This document shows positions 1-5,495 of a stretch of DNA of 5,495 nt, in pieces. Source of the DNA: Geobacteraceae bacterium (GTDB taxonomy: Bacteria > Desulfobacterota > Desulfuromonadia > Desulfuromonadales > Geopsychrobacteraceae); the NCBI GenBank assembly GCA_027064785.1, contig JAMOPE010000447.1:1-5495 (forward strand), read 5' to 3'. A program made the translations under genes and the position numbers. Positions within the stretch are counted from its first letter, which is position 1; each line of letters opens with the position of its first letter. The notes under the pieces are model-generated. The model was not told the origin of the DNA. It saw nothing but the letters and a program-made list of their open reading frames with translations, and did not search any database.

Positions 1-558
1 AGATAAATGGTCTTTTTCTCTCGCAAGTTCAGCGGCAATTAAGTCGGCAAGAGGGCTTTCATTGACCATGACAGCAAAAGTTTCTGTCTTACCTGCAATC
101 TGCTGGTTCAAAGAAAGGGTCTCTTCAAAATGGAAGCGTTCCAAAACACCAGAAACATTCTCAGCGGGATAACCGTAAGCCTCAGGTTTAGCATTAACCC
201 CGCAGAAAATGACTGGGGTGGAAACCCGGTTTTTCAAATAGGGAACAACAAACAAGGATTGGGCATTATCGTCGACAGCGATCACCCCATCCGGTTTTAT
301 TGCTTGAAAAAGAGCAAATGCCTCTGCTGCCTTTTCAGCACCAGCTGACAAAGCAATCTTGGTGTCCATATATAAAAAACTCAAATCCGCATGAGGCGAG
401 AGAACCCGCTCTATTTCTTTTCGAATTTCGGCTTCCCAGCGATAGTCAGGCCCATAGCTGCAGACAACGAGAACCTTGAATGGCTTAGCTGCAAAAGCAG
501 AAGGAGCAAAAAAGAGCAGGAGACAAACAAGTATACAACTGGAATATATTCGATTCAT
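1..558 (-). CDS. ABC-type solute-binding protein, N-terminal part (cut by window edge)
   Basis: This frame is open from an ATG at 558 to the window edge and gives 186 residues without a stop; the C-terminal part lies outside. Residues 1-24 look like a Sec signal peptide: a basic start (MNR), a hydrophobic core around 9-18, and an A-F-A cleavage site near 23. There is no lipobox, so the product is probably a soluble periplasmic protein. The mature part starts with a beta strand (KVLVVCSYGPDYRW, 28-41), then has LYMDTK (62-67), DGVIAVDDNA (90-99) and CGVNAKPEAYGYPAENVSGV (119-138). The last block resembles the conserved core of the 'ABC transporter substrate binding protein' family (Pfam ABC_sub_bind, formerly DUF534). 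From general knowledge, members of this group often sit beside ABC permeases or, in many Desulfobacterota, beside sensor kinases; the partner here is off the window. The start is supported by GAAGG about eight bases upstream. The ligand cannot be inferred. Confidence 0.85.
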   Translation of the reverse strand, partial: MNRIYSSCILVCLLLFFAPSAFAAKPFKVLVVCSYGPDYRWEAEIRKEIERVLSPHADLSFLYMDTKIALSAGAEKAAEAFALFQAIKPDGVIAVDDNAQSLFVVPYLKNRVSTPVIFCGVNAKPEAYGYPAENVSGVLERFHFEETLSLNQQIAGKTETFAVMVNESPLADLIAAELAREKDHLS

Positions 559-604
559 AATTGCCTTCACTAGGAAATGGTAGACCGACAATTAACAAAA
601 ACAA

Positions 605-633
605 AGAATAGCAGAGGGAACGTGCGGCAACAA
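605..633 (-). promoter_or_regulatory. possible sigma70 promoter for the solute-binding protein gene
   Basis: Read on the minus strand, TTGTTG (633-628) is followed by a 17-base spacer and TATTCT (610-605). A TGC just before the -10 gives an extended -10. It lies directly downstream of the prfC terminator and about 47 bases before the ATG at 558, where a separate promoter would be needed. The boxes are only moderate matches, so this is an inference from position and spacing. Confidence 0.35.
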
Positions 634-634
634 C

Positions 635-663
635 AAGAAATGGCCGCGAAACGGCCCTTTCTT
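635..663 (-). terminator. rho-independent terminator after prfC
   Basis: On the minus strand, AAGAAA, a mismatch, GGCCG, loop TTTCG, CGGCC, a mismatch, and TTTCTT form a hairpin with a 5-bp GC core flanked by 6 A/T pairs. It is followed by a T-rich run (TTTCTTGTTGTTG). It lies 31 bases beyond the prfC stop and before the next gene, as expected for the end of the acyltransferase-prfC transcript. The A-rich arm on the other face could allow some function in both directions, although nothing in the window runs into it from the left. Confidence 0.7.
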
Positions 664-694
664 GAATATTTACTAAAACGTGTGTAATTTATTC

Positions 695-2281
695 CTAACT
701 GTGTTCCCGCGATTTTAGGAACTGCACACCTTCCCACTCTTCCATGGTATGTCCCAACCGCCACTCACTCGCAGCAAGATAAGTCAGGTGACCTTCGGCA
801 TCGTGCGCTAGACGGCTCTGTTCCTTTTTCTGAAATGCTTCAAAGAGCTTGCGATCATCGCACTCAACCCAGCGAGCGGTTGTGTAGTCGACACTCTCAT
901 AAACAGCGTTGACGTTATATTCGGCTTTCAGCCGTTCCATCGTGACATCAAACTGCAGCACCCCGACCGCACCAAGAATAAATTCAGCACCGGTAATCGG
1001 CTTAAAAACCTGAACCGCACCCTCTTCTGCCAGCTGAGTCAGCCCCTTTTGCAACTGTTTCGACTTCAAGGGATCTTTCAGCCGGACGCGGCGAAAATGC
1101 TCCGGTGCAAAACTGGGGATTCCGGTAAATTTGAGAGGTTCACGACTGGTAAAAGTATCACCAATCTTAATTGTCCCGTGATTGTGCAGACCGATGATAT
1201 CTCCGGCATACGCCTCCTCGACATGAGCACGATCCTGTGCCATAAAAATCGTTGCATTAGACAGGGGGATCTCTTTACCGATGCGATGATGTTTCACTTT
1301 CATCCCACGGGTGAATTTTCCGGAGCAAATGCGTAAGAAAGCAATACGGTCACGGTGAGCCGGATCCATGTTTGCCTGAATCTTGAATACGAAGCCCGAG
1401 AACTCATCCTCATCAGGCTCGACAACCCGCTCGACCGTTTCCCGTGGTCCCGGTGCCGGGGCAAGCTCAACAAAGGCATCGAGCATTTCCTGGACACCAA
1501 AATTATTAATCGCACTGCCGAAAAAAACCGGAGTCTGACTCGCTTGCAGGTAGTCACCGAGGTGAAATGGATTGGCGGCCCCTTCAAGCAGTTCAATATC
1601 GTCACGCAGTTCATTGGCTTGATTGCCGAGCAACTCATCCAGCTGAGGATCACTCAAATCAGCAATTTTGATCGTTTCAGTACTGCGAGCATCATCACCG
1701 GGGCGGAAAAGATTCAACTCCTGCCGATAAAGGTTGTAAACCCCACGGAAACGTTTTCCCATCCCGATCGGCCACGACAGCGGGGTACATTCAATCTGCA
1801 ATTTATCTTCAATGTCGGCAAGGACATCGAGAGGCTCCAGCCCTTCGCGGTCAAGCTTATTGATAAATGTCAGCACCGGGGTATTGCGCATCCGGCAGAC
1901 TTCCATTAATTTTTCGGTCTGCGGCTCAACCCCTTTGGCACTGTCGATCACCATCAAGGCACTATCGACAGCCGTCAAAACCCGGTAAGTATCTTCGGAG
2001 AAGTCCTGGTGACCCGGGGTATCAAGGAGATTGATCTCAAAATCACGGTAGTCGAACTTCATCACTGAGGATGAAACCGAAATTCCCCGCTCCTTTTCGA
2101 TGCTCATCCAGTCACTGGTCGCGTGACGGTTTGATTTCCGCGCCTTGACCGTTCCCGCCATCTGGATCGCACCACCAAACAGCAGTAATTTCTCGGTCAG
2201 CGTCGTTTTACCGGCATCAGGGTGGCTGATGATGCCAAATGTACGACGACGGGCAATTTCTCTTTGCAGTTCTTTACTCAC
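695..2281 (-). CDS. prfC: peptide chain release factor 3 (RF3), translational GTPase
   Basis: RF3 is a ribosome-associated GTPase that removes RF1/RF2 from the ribosome after peptide release. The 528-residue product is nearly the same length as E. coli RF3 (529). Visible G-domain motifs, counted from the GTG start: P-loop HPDAGKTT (20-27), the switch I region with ERGIS (64-68), DTPGH (87-91), NKLD (141-144) and GSA (255-257). RF3-type wording runs throughout: [70 protein letters not shown] and the C-terminal FLKSREHS. These separate it from EF-G and LepA. The frame extends 23 codons further up to an ATG at 2350, but that would overlap the upstream gene. The GTG at 2281 has an AAGGA eight bases upstream and gives [20 protein letters not shown], matching the family N-terminus. 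It lies 19 bases downstream of the acyltransferase stop, so it is probably cotranscribed with it. No key residue is missing. Confidence 0.97.
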   Translation of the reverse strand: MSKELQREIARRRTFGIISHPDAGKTTLTEKLLLFGGAIQMAGTVKARKSNRHATSDWMSIEKERGISVSSSVMKFDYRDFEINLLDTPGHQDFSEDTYRVLTAVDSALMVIDSAKGVEPQTEKLMEVCRMRNTPVLTFINKLDREGLEPLDVLADIEDKLQIECTPLSWPIGMGKRFRGVYNLYRQELNLFRPGDDARSTETIKIADLSDPQLDELLGNQANELRDDIELLEGAANPFHLGDYLQASQTPVFFGSAINNFGVQEMLDAFVELAPAPGPRETVERVVEPDEDEFSGFVFKIQANMDPAHRDRIAFLRICSGKFTRGMKVKHHRIGKEIPLSNATIFMAQDRAHVEEAYAGDIIGLHNHGTIKIGDTFTSREPLKFTGIPSFAPEHFRRVRLKDPLKSKQLQKGLTQLAEEGAVQVFKPITGAEFILGAVGVLQFDVTMERLKAEYNVNAVYESVDYTTARWVECDDRKLFEAFQKKEQSRLAHDAEGHLTYLAASEWRLGHTMEEWEGVQFLKSREHS

Positions 2282-2289
2282 GTACCTGG

Positions 2290-2294
2290 TCCTT
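2290..2294 (-). promoter_or_regulatory. ribosome binding site deciding the GTG start of prfC
   Basis: AAGGA on the minus strand, eight bases before GTG at 2281. It lies in the 19-base gap after the acyltransferase stop. No comparable site was noted before the alternative ATG at 2350, which lies inside the upstream gene. Confidence 0.75.
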
Positions 2295-2300
2295 ATCTGT

Positions 2301-3179
2301 TTATTTTTTGACCCGCCAGCGTTTATGCACCCAGAACCACTGGTTGACATCTTTGCGAACGGCCGTTTCTATAATTGTTGTCAATCGCTGAGTATTTTCA
2401 GCGACACTCTGATCTTTGTCGAGAATCACCATCGGCTCAGCCCACACCTTATATCGATCATCTTTTTGGCGCAGGCAAAACATCGGGACAATGGGAACCT
2501 GATGTTTCATCGCCAGAGTCGTAATGGCAGTCGTCGTATAAGCCTGACGCCCGAAGAACGTCGTCGGAATTGATCCCGGTGGTGAGATATGCTGGTCAAG
2601 CAAAATGACGACAGCGCGATTCTGCTGTAATGCTTTCAAAATATGTCGGGCACCCTTACGACTATTAATCATCTCGGTACCGAATGATTCACGCAGGTCG
2701 GCAACATACTTTTCTGAAAAGGGATTTTTCAGTGGCTTTGCAACCGCGGACGTGGGGATACCCAACTCCGACATGATAAAGTGACCCGCCTCCCAAAAAC
2801 CGAGATGCCCCGTCAGCAGAACGACACCACGGTTCAATGCCATTGCTTCGTGGAGATGATCAATCCCCACAGCGTCAAAATATTGCTCAAAATCCGCGTG
2901 ATCGAACATATCGAGACGCAACATTTCGACACCGCCAACGCCGATACTTTCAAAGCTTTTGGCAACAACCGCTTCGACTTCAGCAGGATCAAGTTCCGGC
3001 AGTGCTAATTCAATATTTCTTTTTGCCAGACGATAACGCCCCGGCAAAATCTTCATTCCCATACGACCAAAAGCCCGCCCAAATGAGAGAGCCTTCCGGC
3101 GTGGCAAACTGCGAACCAGCACAGCAACACCTCGCAAGGCATAATATTCAAAATAATATTTAATTGGAATTGATGCCAT
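2301..3179 (-). CDS. LpxL/HtrB-like lipid A acyltransferase family protein
   Basis: Predicted inner-membrane acyltransferase that would move an acyl chain from acyl-ACP to a lipid A precursor or related lipid. The 292-residue length suits the family (about 290-310). An N-terminal hydrophobic/aromatic segment (about 5-25) resembles the single membrane anchor of LpxL/LpxM. The catalytic HX4(D/E) motif is present as HLGFWE (H125, E130) inside [15 protein letters not shown]. Further family signatures are LLDQH (193-197), TTFFGRQA (206-213), VPIVPMF (228-234) and the C-terminal [11 protein letters not shown] (280-290). The ATG at 3179 is preferred: AGGAG lies 12 bases upstream, a rather long gap, and the protein then starts just before the anchor. 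The frame stays open to an ATG at 3248, but those 23 extra residues do not look like an anchor and would include the ribosome binding site. It is first in an operon with prfC. Whether it adds a lauroyl, myristoyl or other chain cannot be told; a role on another lipid is possible. Confidence 0.88.
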   Translation of the reverse strand: MASIPIKYYFEYYALRGVAVLVRSLPRRKALSFGRAFGRMGMKILPGRYRLAKRNIELALPELDPAEVEAVVAKSFESIGVGGVEMLRLDMFDHADFEQYFDAVGIDHLHEAMALNRGVVLLTGHLGFWEAGHFIMSELGIPTSAVAKPLKNPFSEKYVADLRESFGTEMINSRKGARHILKALQQNRAVVILLDQHISPPGSIPTTFFGRQAYTTTAITTLAMKHQVPIVPMFCLRQKDDRYKVWAEPMVILDKDQSVAENTQRLTTIIETAVRKDVNQWFWVHKRWRVKK

Positions 3180-3191
3180 TGAAACAAAAAA

Positions 3192-3196
3192 CTCCT
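3192..3196 (-). promoter_or_regulatory. ribosome binding site of the acyltransferase gene, wide spacing
   Basis: AGGAG on the minus strand, 12 bases before the ATG at 3179, separated by a T-rich run. The spacing is longer than the usual 5-9 bases. It still favours 3179 over the upstream in-frame ATG at 3248, and it may mean modest translation efficiency. Confidence 0.55.
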
Positions 3197-3266
3197 GAAA
3201 ACGGCCCCGAATTGACCGACCGGGCACTATAGCCCAACTTCGCGACAAGAGGAAAGACTGTTTTCT

Positions 3267-3292
3267 ATCATAGCAGAAATATCATTACTCAA
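3267..3292 (-). promoter_or_regulatory. possible promoter for the acyltransferase-prfC operon
   Basis: On the minus strand, TGCTATGAT is an extended -10 (TATGAT at 3272-3267). A TTGAGT at 3292-3287 lies upstream with a short 14-base spacer, so the -35 match is poor and the extended -10 would carry recognition. The predicted start would leave a leader of about 80 bases before the ATG at 3179. Confidence 0.4.
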
Positions 3293-3320
3293 GACTAACA
3301 CAATATCGGCGGTTATGCCC

Positions 3321-3349
3321 TTGACCAGCCGAATCGATACTTTTATGCT
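3321..3349 (+). promoter_or_regulatory. sigma70-type promoter for upp-uraA
   Basis: TTGACC (3321-3326), a 17-base spacer and TATGCT (3344-3349) make a good sigma70-like promoter. Transcription would start near 3356, leaving a leader of about 40 bases before the upp ATG at 3395. That leader is too short to hold an attenuator or a PyrR-type element, and no operator-like palindrome was recognised within it. Confidence 0.6.
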
Positions 3350-3382
3350 GCGCTGTTAAATTGACTGAAATAATATTTTTTC

Positions 3383-3388
3383 AAGGAG
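3383..3388 (+). promoter_or_regulatory. ribosome binding site of upp
   Basis: AAGGAG followed by six A/T bases and the ATG at 3395. This is a near-consensus site at ideal spacing and the strongest translation signal in the window. Confidence 0.85.
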
Positions 3389-3394
3389 AAAAAT

Positions 3395-4021
3395 ATGGCC
3401 GTCTTTGAAGCTAGCCACCCCCTCATCAAACACAAACTGGGCCTCATTCGCCGTCACGACATCAGCACCAAGGATTTCCGCGAACTTGCCTCTGAAATTG
3501 CCCGGCTGCTCACCTATGAAGCAACCAAAGATCTTGAGACAGAGCCCGAAACCATCACCGGCTGGAACGGTCCGGTTCAGGTTGAAAAAATCAAAGGTAA
3601 AAAAATTACTGTTGTCCCGATCCTGCGTGCCGGACTGGGAATGATGGATGGAGTTCTTGATCTGATCCCAAGCGCCCGGGTCAGCGTTGTCGGCCTGTAC
3701 CGTAATGAAGAGACCCTTGAACCCGTCACTTACTTTGAAAAGCTGACCAGCAGTATCGACAACCGGACGGCCCTGATCCTTGATCCGATGCTGGCGACAG
3801 GCGGCTCACTGGTTGCCTGTATCGATATGCTGAAAAAAGCAGGCTGTACCAGTATCCGTGGCCTGTTTCTGGTTGGTGTCCCCGAAGGAATTGAGCGGGT
3901 GCAAAAAGAGCACCCCGATGTCGATATCTATGTCGCTTCAATTGACGAAAAACTCAACGAAAATGGCTACATTCTCCCCGGCCTCGGTGATGCCGGTGAT
4001 AAAATTTTCGGAACAAAGTAA
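3395..4021 (+). CDS. upp: uracil phosphoribosyltransferase
   Basis: Cytosolic pyrimidine salvage enzyme: uracil + PRPP gives UMP + diphosphate. The 208-residue length is exactly usual for bacterial Upp. It begins [19 protein letters not shown], where the HPL-(I/V)-KHKL stretch is typical of the family. PILRAGLGM (75-83) is the conserved segment before the flexible loop. [10 protein letters not shown] (129-138) is the PRPP-binding motif. [12 protein letters not shown] (191-202) near the C-terminus contacts uracil in known Upp structures. No key element is missing. The ATG has a strong ribosome binding site and a promoter about 45-75 bases upstream. The next gene is a uracil permease on the same strand 33 bases away, the classic salvage pairing. 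It is divergent from the acyltransferase-prfC operon. Confidence 0.98.
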   Translation: MAVFEASHPLIKHKLGLIRRHDISTKDFRELASEIARLLTYEATKDLETEPETITGWNGPVQVEKIKGKKITVVPILRAGLGMMDGVLDLIPSARVSVVGLYRNEETLEPVTYFEKLTSSIDNRTALILDPMLATGGSLVACIDMLKKAGCTSIRGLFLVGVPEGIERVQKEHPDVDIYVASIDEKLNENGYILPGLGDAGDKIFGTK

Positions 4022-4054
4022 AACCACAACCTTTTGCAGAGAAAGATTTCAAAC

Positions 4055-5371
4055 ATGAATCAGCCTGCCCCCACAGATTACAATTTTCGTGCGAAGGACT
4101 GCCTGCTTGGTGCCCAGATGCTGTTTGTCGCGTTTGGTGCATTGGTTCTTGTCCCGCTATTGACCGGACTTGATCCCAATGTGGCACTGTTCACAGCCGG
4201 AGCCGGAACCCTGATTTTTCAGGTTATTACCCGCGGTCGCGTTCCGGTATTTCTCGCCTCAAGTTTTGCCTTTATCGCTCCGATCATTTATGGCGTCGGC
4301 CAGTGGGGAATCCCCGGGACGATGTGCGGTCTGGTTGCCGCAGGATTGGTCTACGCAATCCTTAGTTTCGTAGTACGGATCTTCGGCTCGGATATCCTGC
4401 ACAAAATCCTTCCCCCGATCGTCACCGGACCGGTCATTATGGTTATCGGTCTGGTATTGGCCCCTGTCGCTGTCCACATGGCATCAGGACGGACTGGCGA
4501 TGGCTCGGCGTGGCTGGTTCCCGAAACAACGGCTTTTATTATTGCCGGAGTTTCTCTGACCGTGACAATTCTGGTTTCACTCCTCGGACGCGGGTTATTC
4601 AAGCTCATTCCGATATTAAGTGGTATCACTGCCGGATATATCACCTCACTGATTCTCGATGTCAGTGGTTTTACGGCTTCAACTCAAGCGGCCTTCGATC
4701 CCGGCACACTGCAGAACTGGACAGCACCGGTTCTGGTTTCGATGGAAAAAGTCGCAGCTGCTCCGTGGTTTTCTATTCCTAATTTCACCTTCCCGACATG
4801 GAATCTGGAAGCAATCCTATTCATTGTTCCGGTTGCTATTGCTCCGGCGATTGAACACTTTGGGGATATTCTGGCGATTGGCGGCATTTCGGGAAAAGAT
4901 TACGTTGACGATCCGGGCATCGAAAACACCCTGCTGGGTGACGGGATTGCGACCAGTTTCGCCGCAATGCTTGGCGGCCCGCCAAACACAACTTATTCCG
5001 AAGTTTCAGGTGCGGTTGCACTGACGAAATCATTCAACCCGGCCATTATGACCTGGGCAGCGATTACCGCAATCCTCCTCGCCTTTGTCGGCAAACTTGG
5101 CGGCTTCCTCAACTCGATTCCGGTCCCGATCATGGGTGGCATTATGGTGCTACTGTTCGGTGCAATTGCTGTTATCGGGATCAATACGCTGGTCAAGGCG
5201 GGAACCGACCTGATGCAACCACGCAACTTGGCGATTGTTGCGGTTATTCTGGTTTTTGGTATTGGTGGAATGAGTTTTGACCTCGCCATTGTCAAACTTG
5301 GCGGTATCGGGCTGGCAGGGGTCGTTGGAGTTCTCCTCAACCTGATTCTTCCGGCAGGTCACGAAGACTAA
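4055..5371 (+). CDS. uraA: uracil permease (NCS2/UraA-type uracil:cation symporter)
   Basis: Inner-membrane transporter of the nucleobase:cation symporter-2 family, expected to import uracil for Upp. The 438 residues are close to E. coli UraA (429). The sequence is hydrophobic almost throughout, consistent with the family's 14 membrane segments. Family features include LLGAQMLFVAFGALVLVPLL (17-36), VFLASSFAFIAPII (65-78) and the two substrate-site glutamates by alignment to UraA E241 and E290. These are E267 in PAIEHFGD and E316 in GGPPNTTYSEVSGA. The start is the ATG at 4055, with a weak AGAGAAAGA eight bases upstream. An in-frame TTG at 4034 would add seven residues but has no better ribosome site. 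Lying 33 bases after upp with no terminator between, it is probably cotranscribed. NCS2 members also include xanthine/urate carriers; the upp context and the UraA-like TTYSE segment favour uracil. No frameshift or truncation is visible. Confidence 0.93.
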   Translation: MNQPAPTDYNFRAKDCLLGAQMLFVAFGALVLVPLLTGLDPNVALFTAGAGTLIFQVITRGRVPVFLASSFAFIAPIIYGVGQWGIPGTMCGLVAAGLVYAILSFVVRIFGSDILHKILPPIVTGPVIMVIGLVLAPVAVHMASGRTGDGSAWLVPETTAFIIAGVSLTVTILVSLLGRGLFKLIPILSGITAGYITSLILDVSGFTASTQAAFDPGTLQNWTAPVLVSMEKVAAAPWFSIPNFTFPTWNLEAILFIVPVAIAPAIEHFGDILAIGGISGKDYVDDPGIENTLLGDGIATSFAAMLGGPPNTTYSEVSGAVALTKSFNPAIMTWAAITAILLAFVGKLGGFLNSIPVPIMGGIMVLLFGAIAVIGINTLVKAGTDLMQPRNLAIVAVILVFGIGGMSFDLAIVKLGGIGLAGVVGVLLNLILPAGHED

Positions 5372-5395
5372 ACTAAGCGGCACAATCATGTCATA

Positions 5396-5435
5396 GACTA
5401 AACCACCATGCACTGAAAGTGCATGGGTTTGAGTC
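5396..5435. repeat. long bulged stem-loop after uraA
   Basis: CCATGCACT (5406-5414), loop GAA and AGTGCATGG (5418-5426) form a perfect 9-bp stem. It extends outward by AAAC/GTTT (5400-5403 with 5427-5430) across a CA bulge, and again by GACT/AGTC (5396-5399 with 5432-5435) across a single G bulge, giving 17 pairs. It begins 24 bases after the uraA stop. There is no U-run, so it is a weak intrinsic terminator at best. It could protect the 3' end of the upp-uraA transcript, or be the hairpin end of an IS200/IS605-like or REP-type element. Confidence 0.7.
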
Positions 5436-5450
5436 GGGACTGAAAGTCCC
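5436..5450. repeat. second stem-loop with the same ACT-GAA-AGT tip
   Basis: GGGACT, loop GAA and AGTCCC form a 6-bp perfect hairpin starting directly after the first one. Both share the tip ACTGAAAGT, so they look like related copies or parts of one structured element. No U-tract follows. Confidence 0.65.
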
Positions 5451-5467
5451 TAATCACCAAAATCTTT

Positions 5468-5488
5468 CCCTCTCCCTCGGGGAGAGGG
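5468..5488. repeat. third stem-loop, CCCTCTCCC/GGGAGAGGG type
   Basis: CCCTCTCCC, TCG and GGGAGAGGG form a perfect 9-bp GC-rich stem close to the window edge. Inverted units of this wording resemble dispersed intergenic repeats (REP-like) common in proteobacterial genomes. Copy number cannot be judged from one window, and the unit may continue to the right. Confidence 0.6.
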
Positions 5489-5495
5489 TGGCGCA

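Noticed and set aside
130..573. Two short plus-strand frames (130-348 and 391-573)
   Set aside because: They lie opposite the signal-peptide-bearing solute-binding protein frame, which is open over the whole 558 bases and matches a known family. The plus-strand products look random.
1355..1909. 184-codon open frame on the plus strand inside prfC
   Set aside because: It is antisense to a complete, well-conserved prfC, has no ribosome binding site of note and its product resembles no family I know. It is best explained as a shadow of the coding frame.
2145..2573. 142-codon plus-strand frame across the acyltransferase-prfC junction
   Set aside because: It lies opposite two real genes and their start signals, and the product has no recognisable domain.
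3222..3235. Small inverted repeat GGGC-ACTATA-GCCC in the divergent spacer, with a TATAGT on the minus strand
   Set aside because: Only four pairs, and no -35 at suitable distance from the TATAGT. It could be a weak operator, but nothing else supports it.
3361..3376. TTGACT and TAATAT as a second upp promoter
   Set aside because: The boxes are four bases apart and neither has a partner at 16-18 bases. The TTGACC/TATGCT pair just upstream is much better.
5396..5488. Three hairpins as a CRISPR array
   Set aside because: The repeats are palindromic, differ in sequence and length, and have no regular spacers.

Overview
The window carries five protein genes, all of familiar families. Base composition is moderate, with AT-richer spacers, and the ribosome binding sites are of the AGGAG/AAGGAG type. 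A lipid A-type acyltransferase and a periplasmic solute-binding protein with a Sec signal point to a Gram-negative bacterium. The mix of genes and the protein wording would fit a Desulfuromonas/Geobacter-like Desulfobacterota. That placement is an impression from sequence alone, not a demonstrated assignment.

Layout. Leftmost on the minus strand, and cut by the window edge, is the N-terminal part of a secreted ABC-type solute-binding protein (186 residues visible). Its reading frame is open at the edge and was recovered by translating the complement from 558. A 136-base spacer separates it from the next gene and holds a good rho-independent terminator and a possible promoter. Upstream on the same strand lie prfC (peptide chain release factor 3, probable GTG start at 2281) and an LpxL/HtrB-like acyltransferase (2301-3179). 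They are 19 bases apart and probably form one two-gene operon. A 215-base divergent intergenic region follows, with a plausible promoter in each direction. On the plus strand are upp (uracil phosphoribosyltransferase) and, 33 bases on, a UraA-type uracil permease. The last 124 bases hold no gene but contain three consecutive stem-loops, two of them sharing the same stem-end/loop motif.

How the genes work together. upp and uraA form a uracil salvage unit: the permease imports uracil and Upp converts it with PRPP to UMP. The acyltransferase (envelope lipid) and RF3 (translation termination/recycling) have no known functional link and are probably joined only by transcription. The solute-binding protein has its own start signals behind a terminator and is likely a separate unit running out of the window.

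No new biological system could be supported here. The least explained part is the hairpin cluster at the right edge, which may be the border of a repeat or mobile element continuing outside the window. No stretch over 300 bases lacks a gene.
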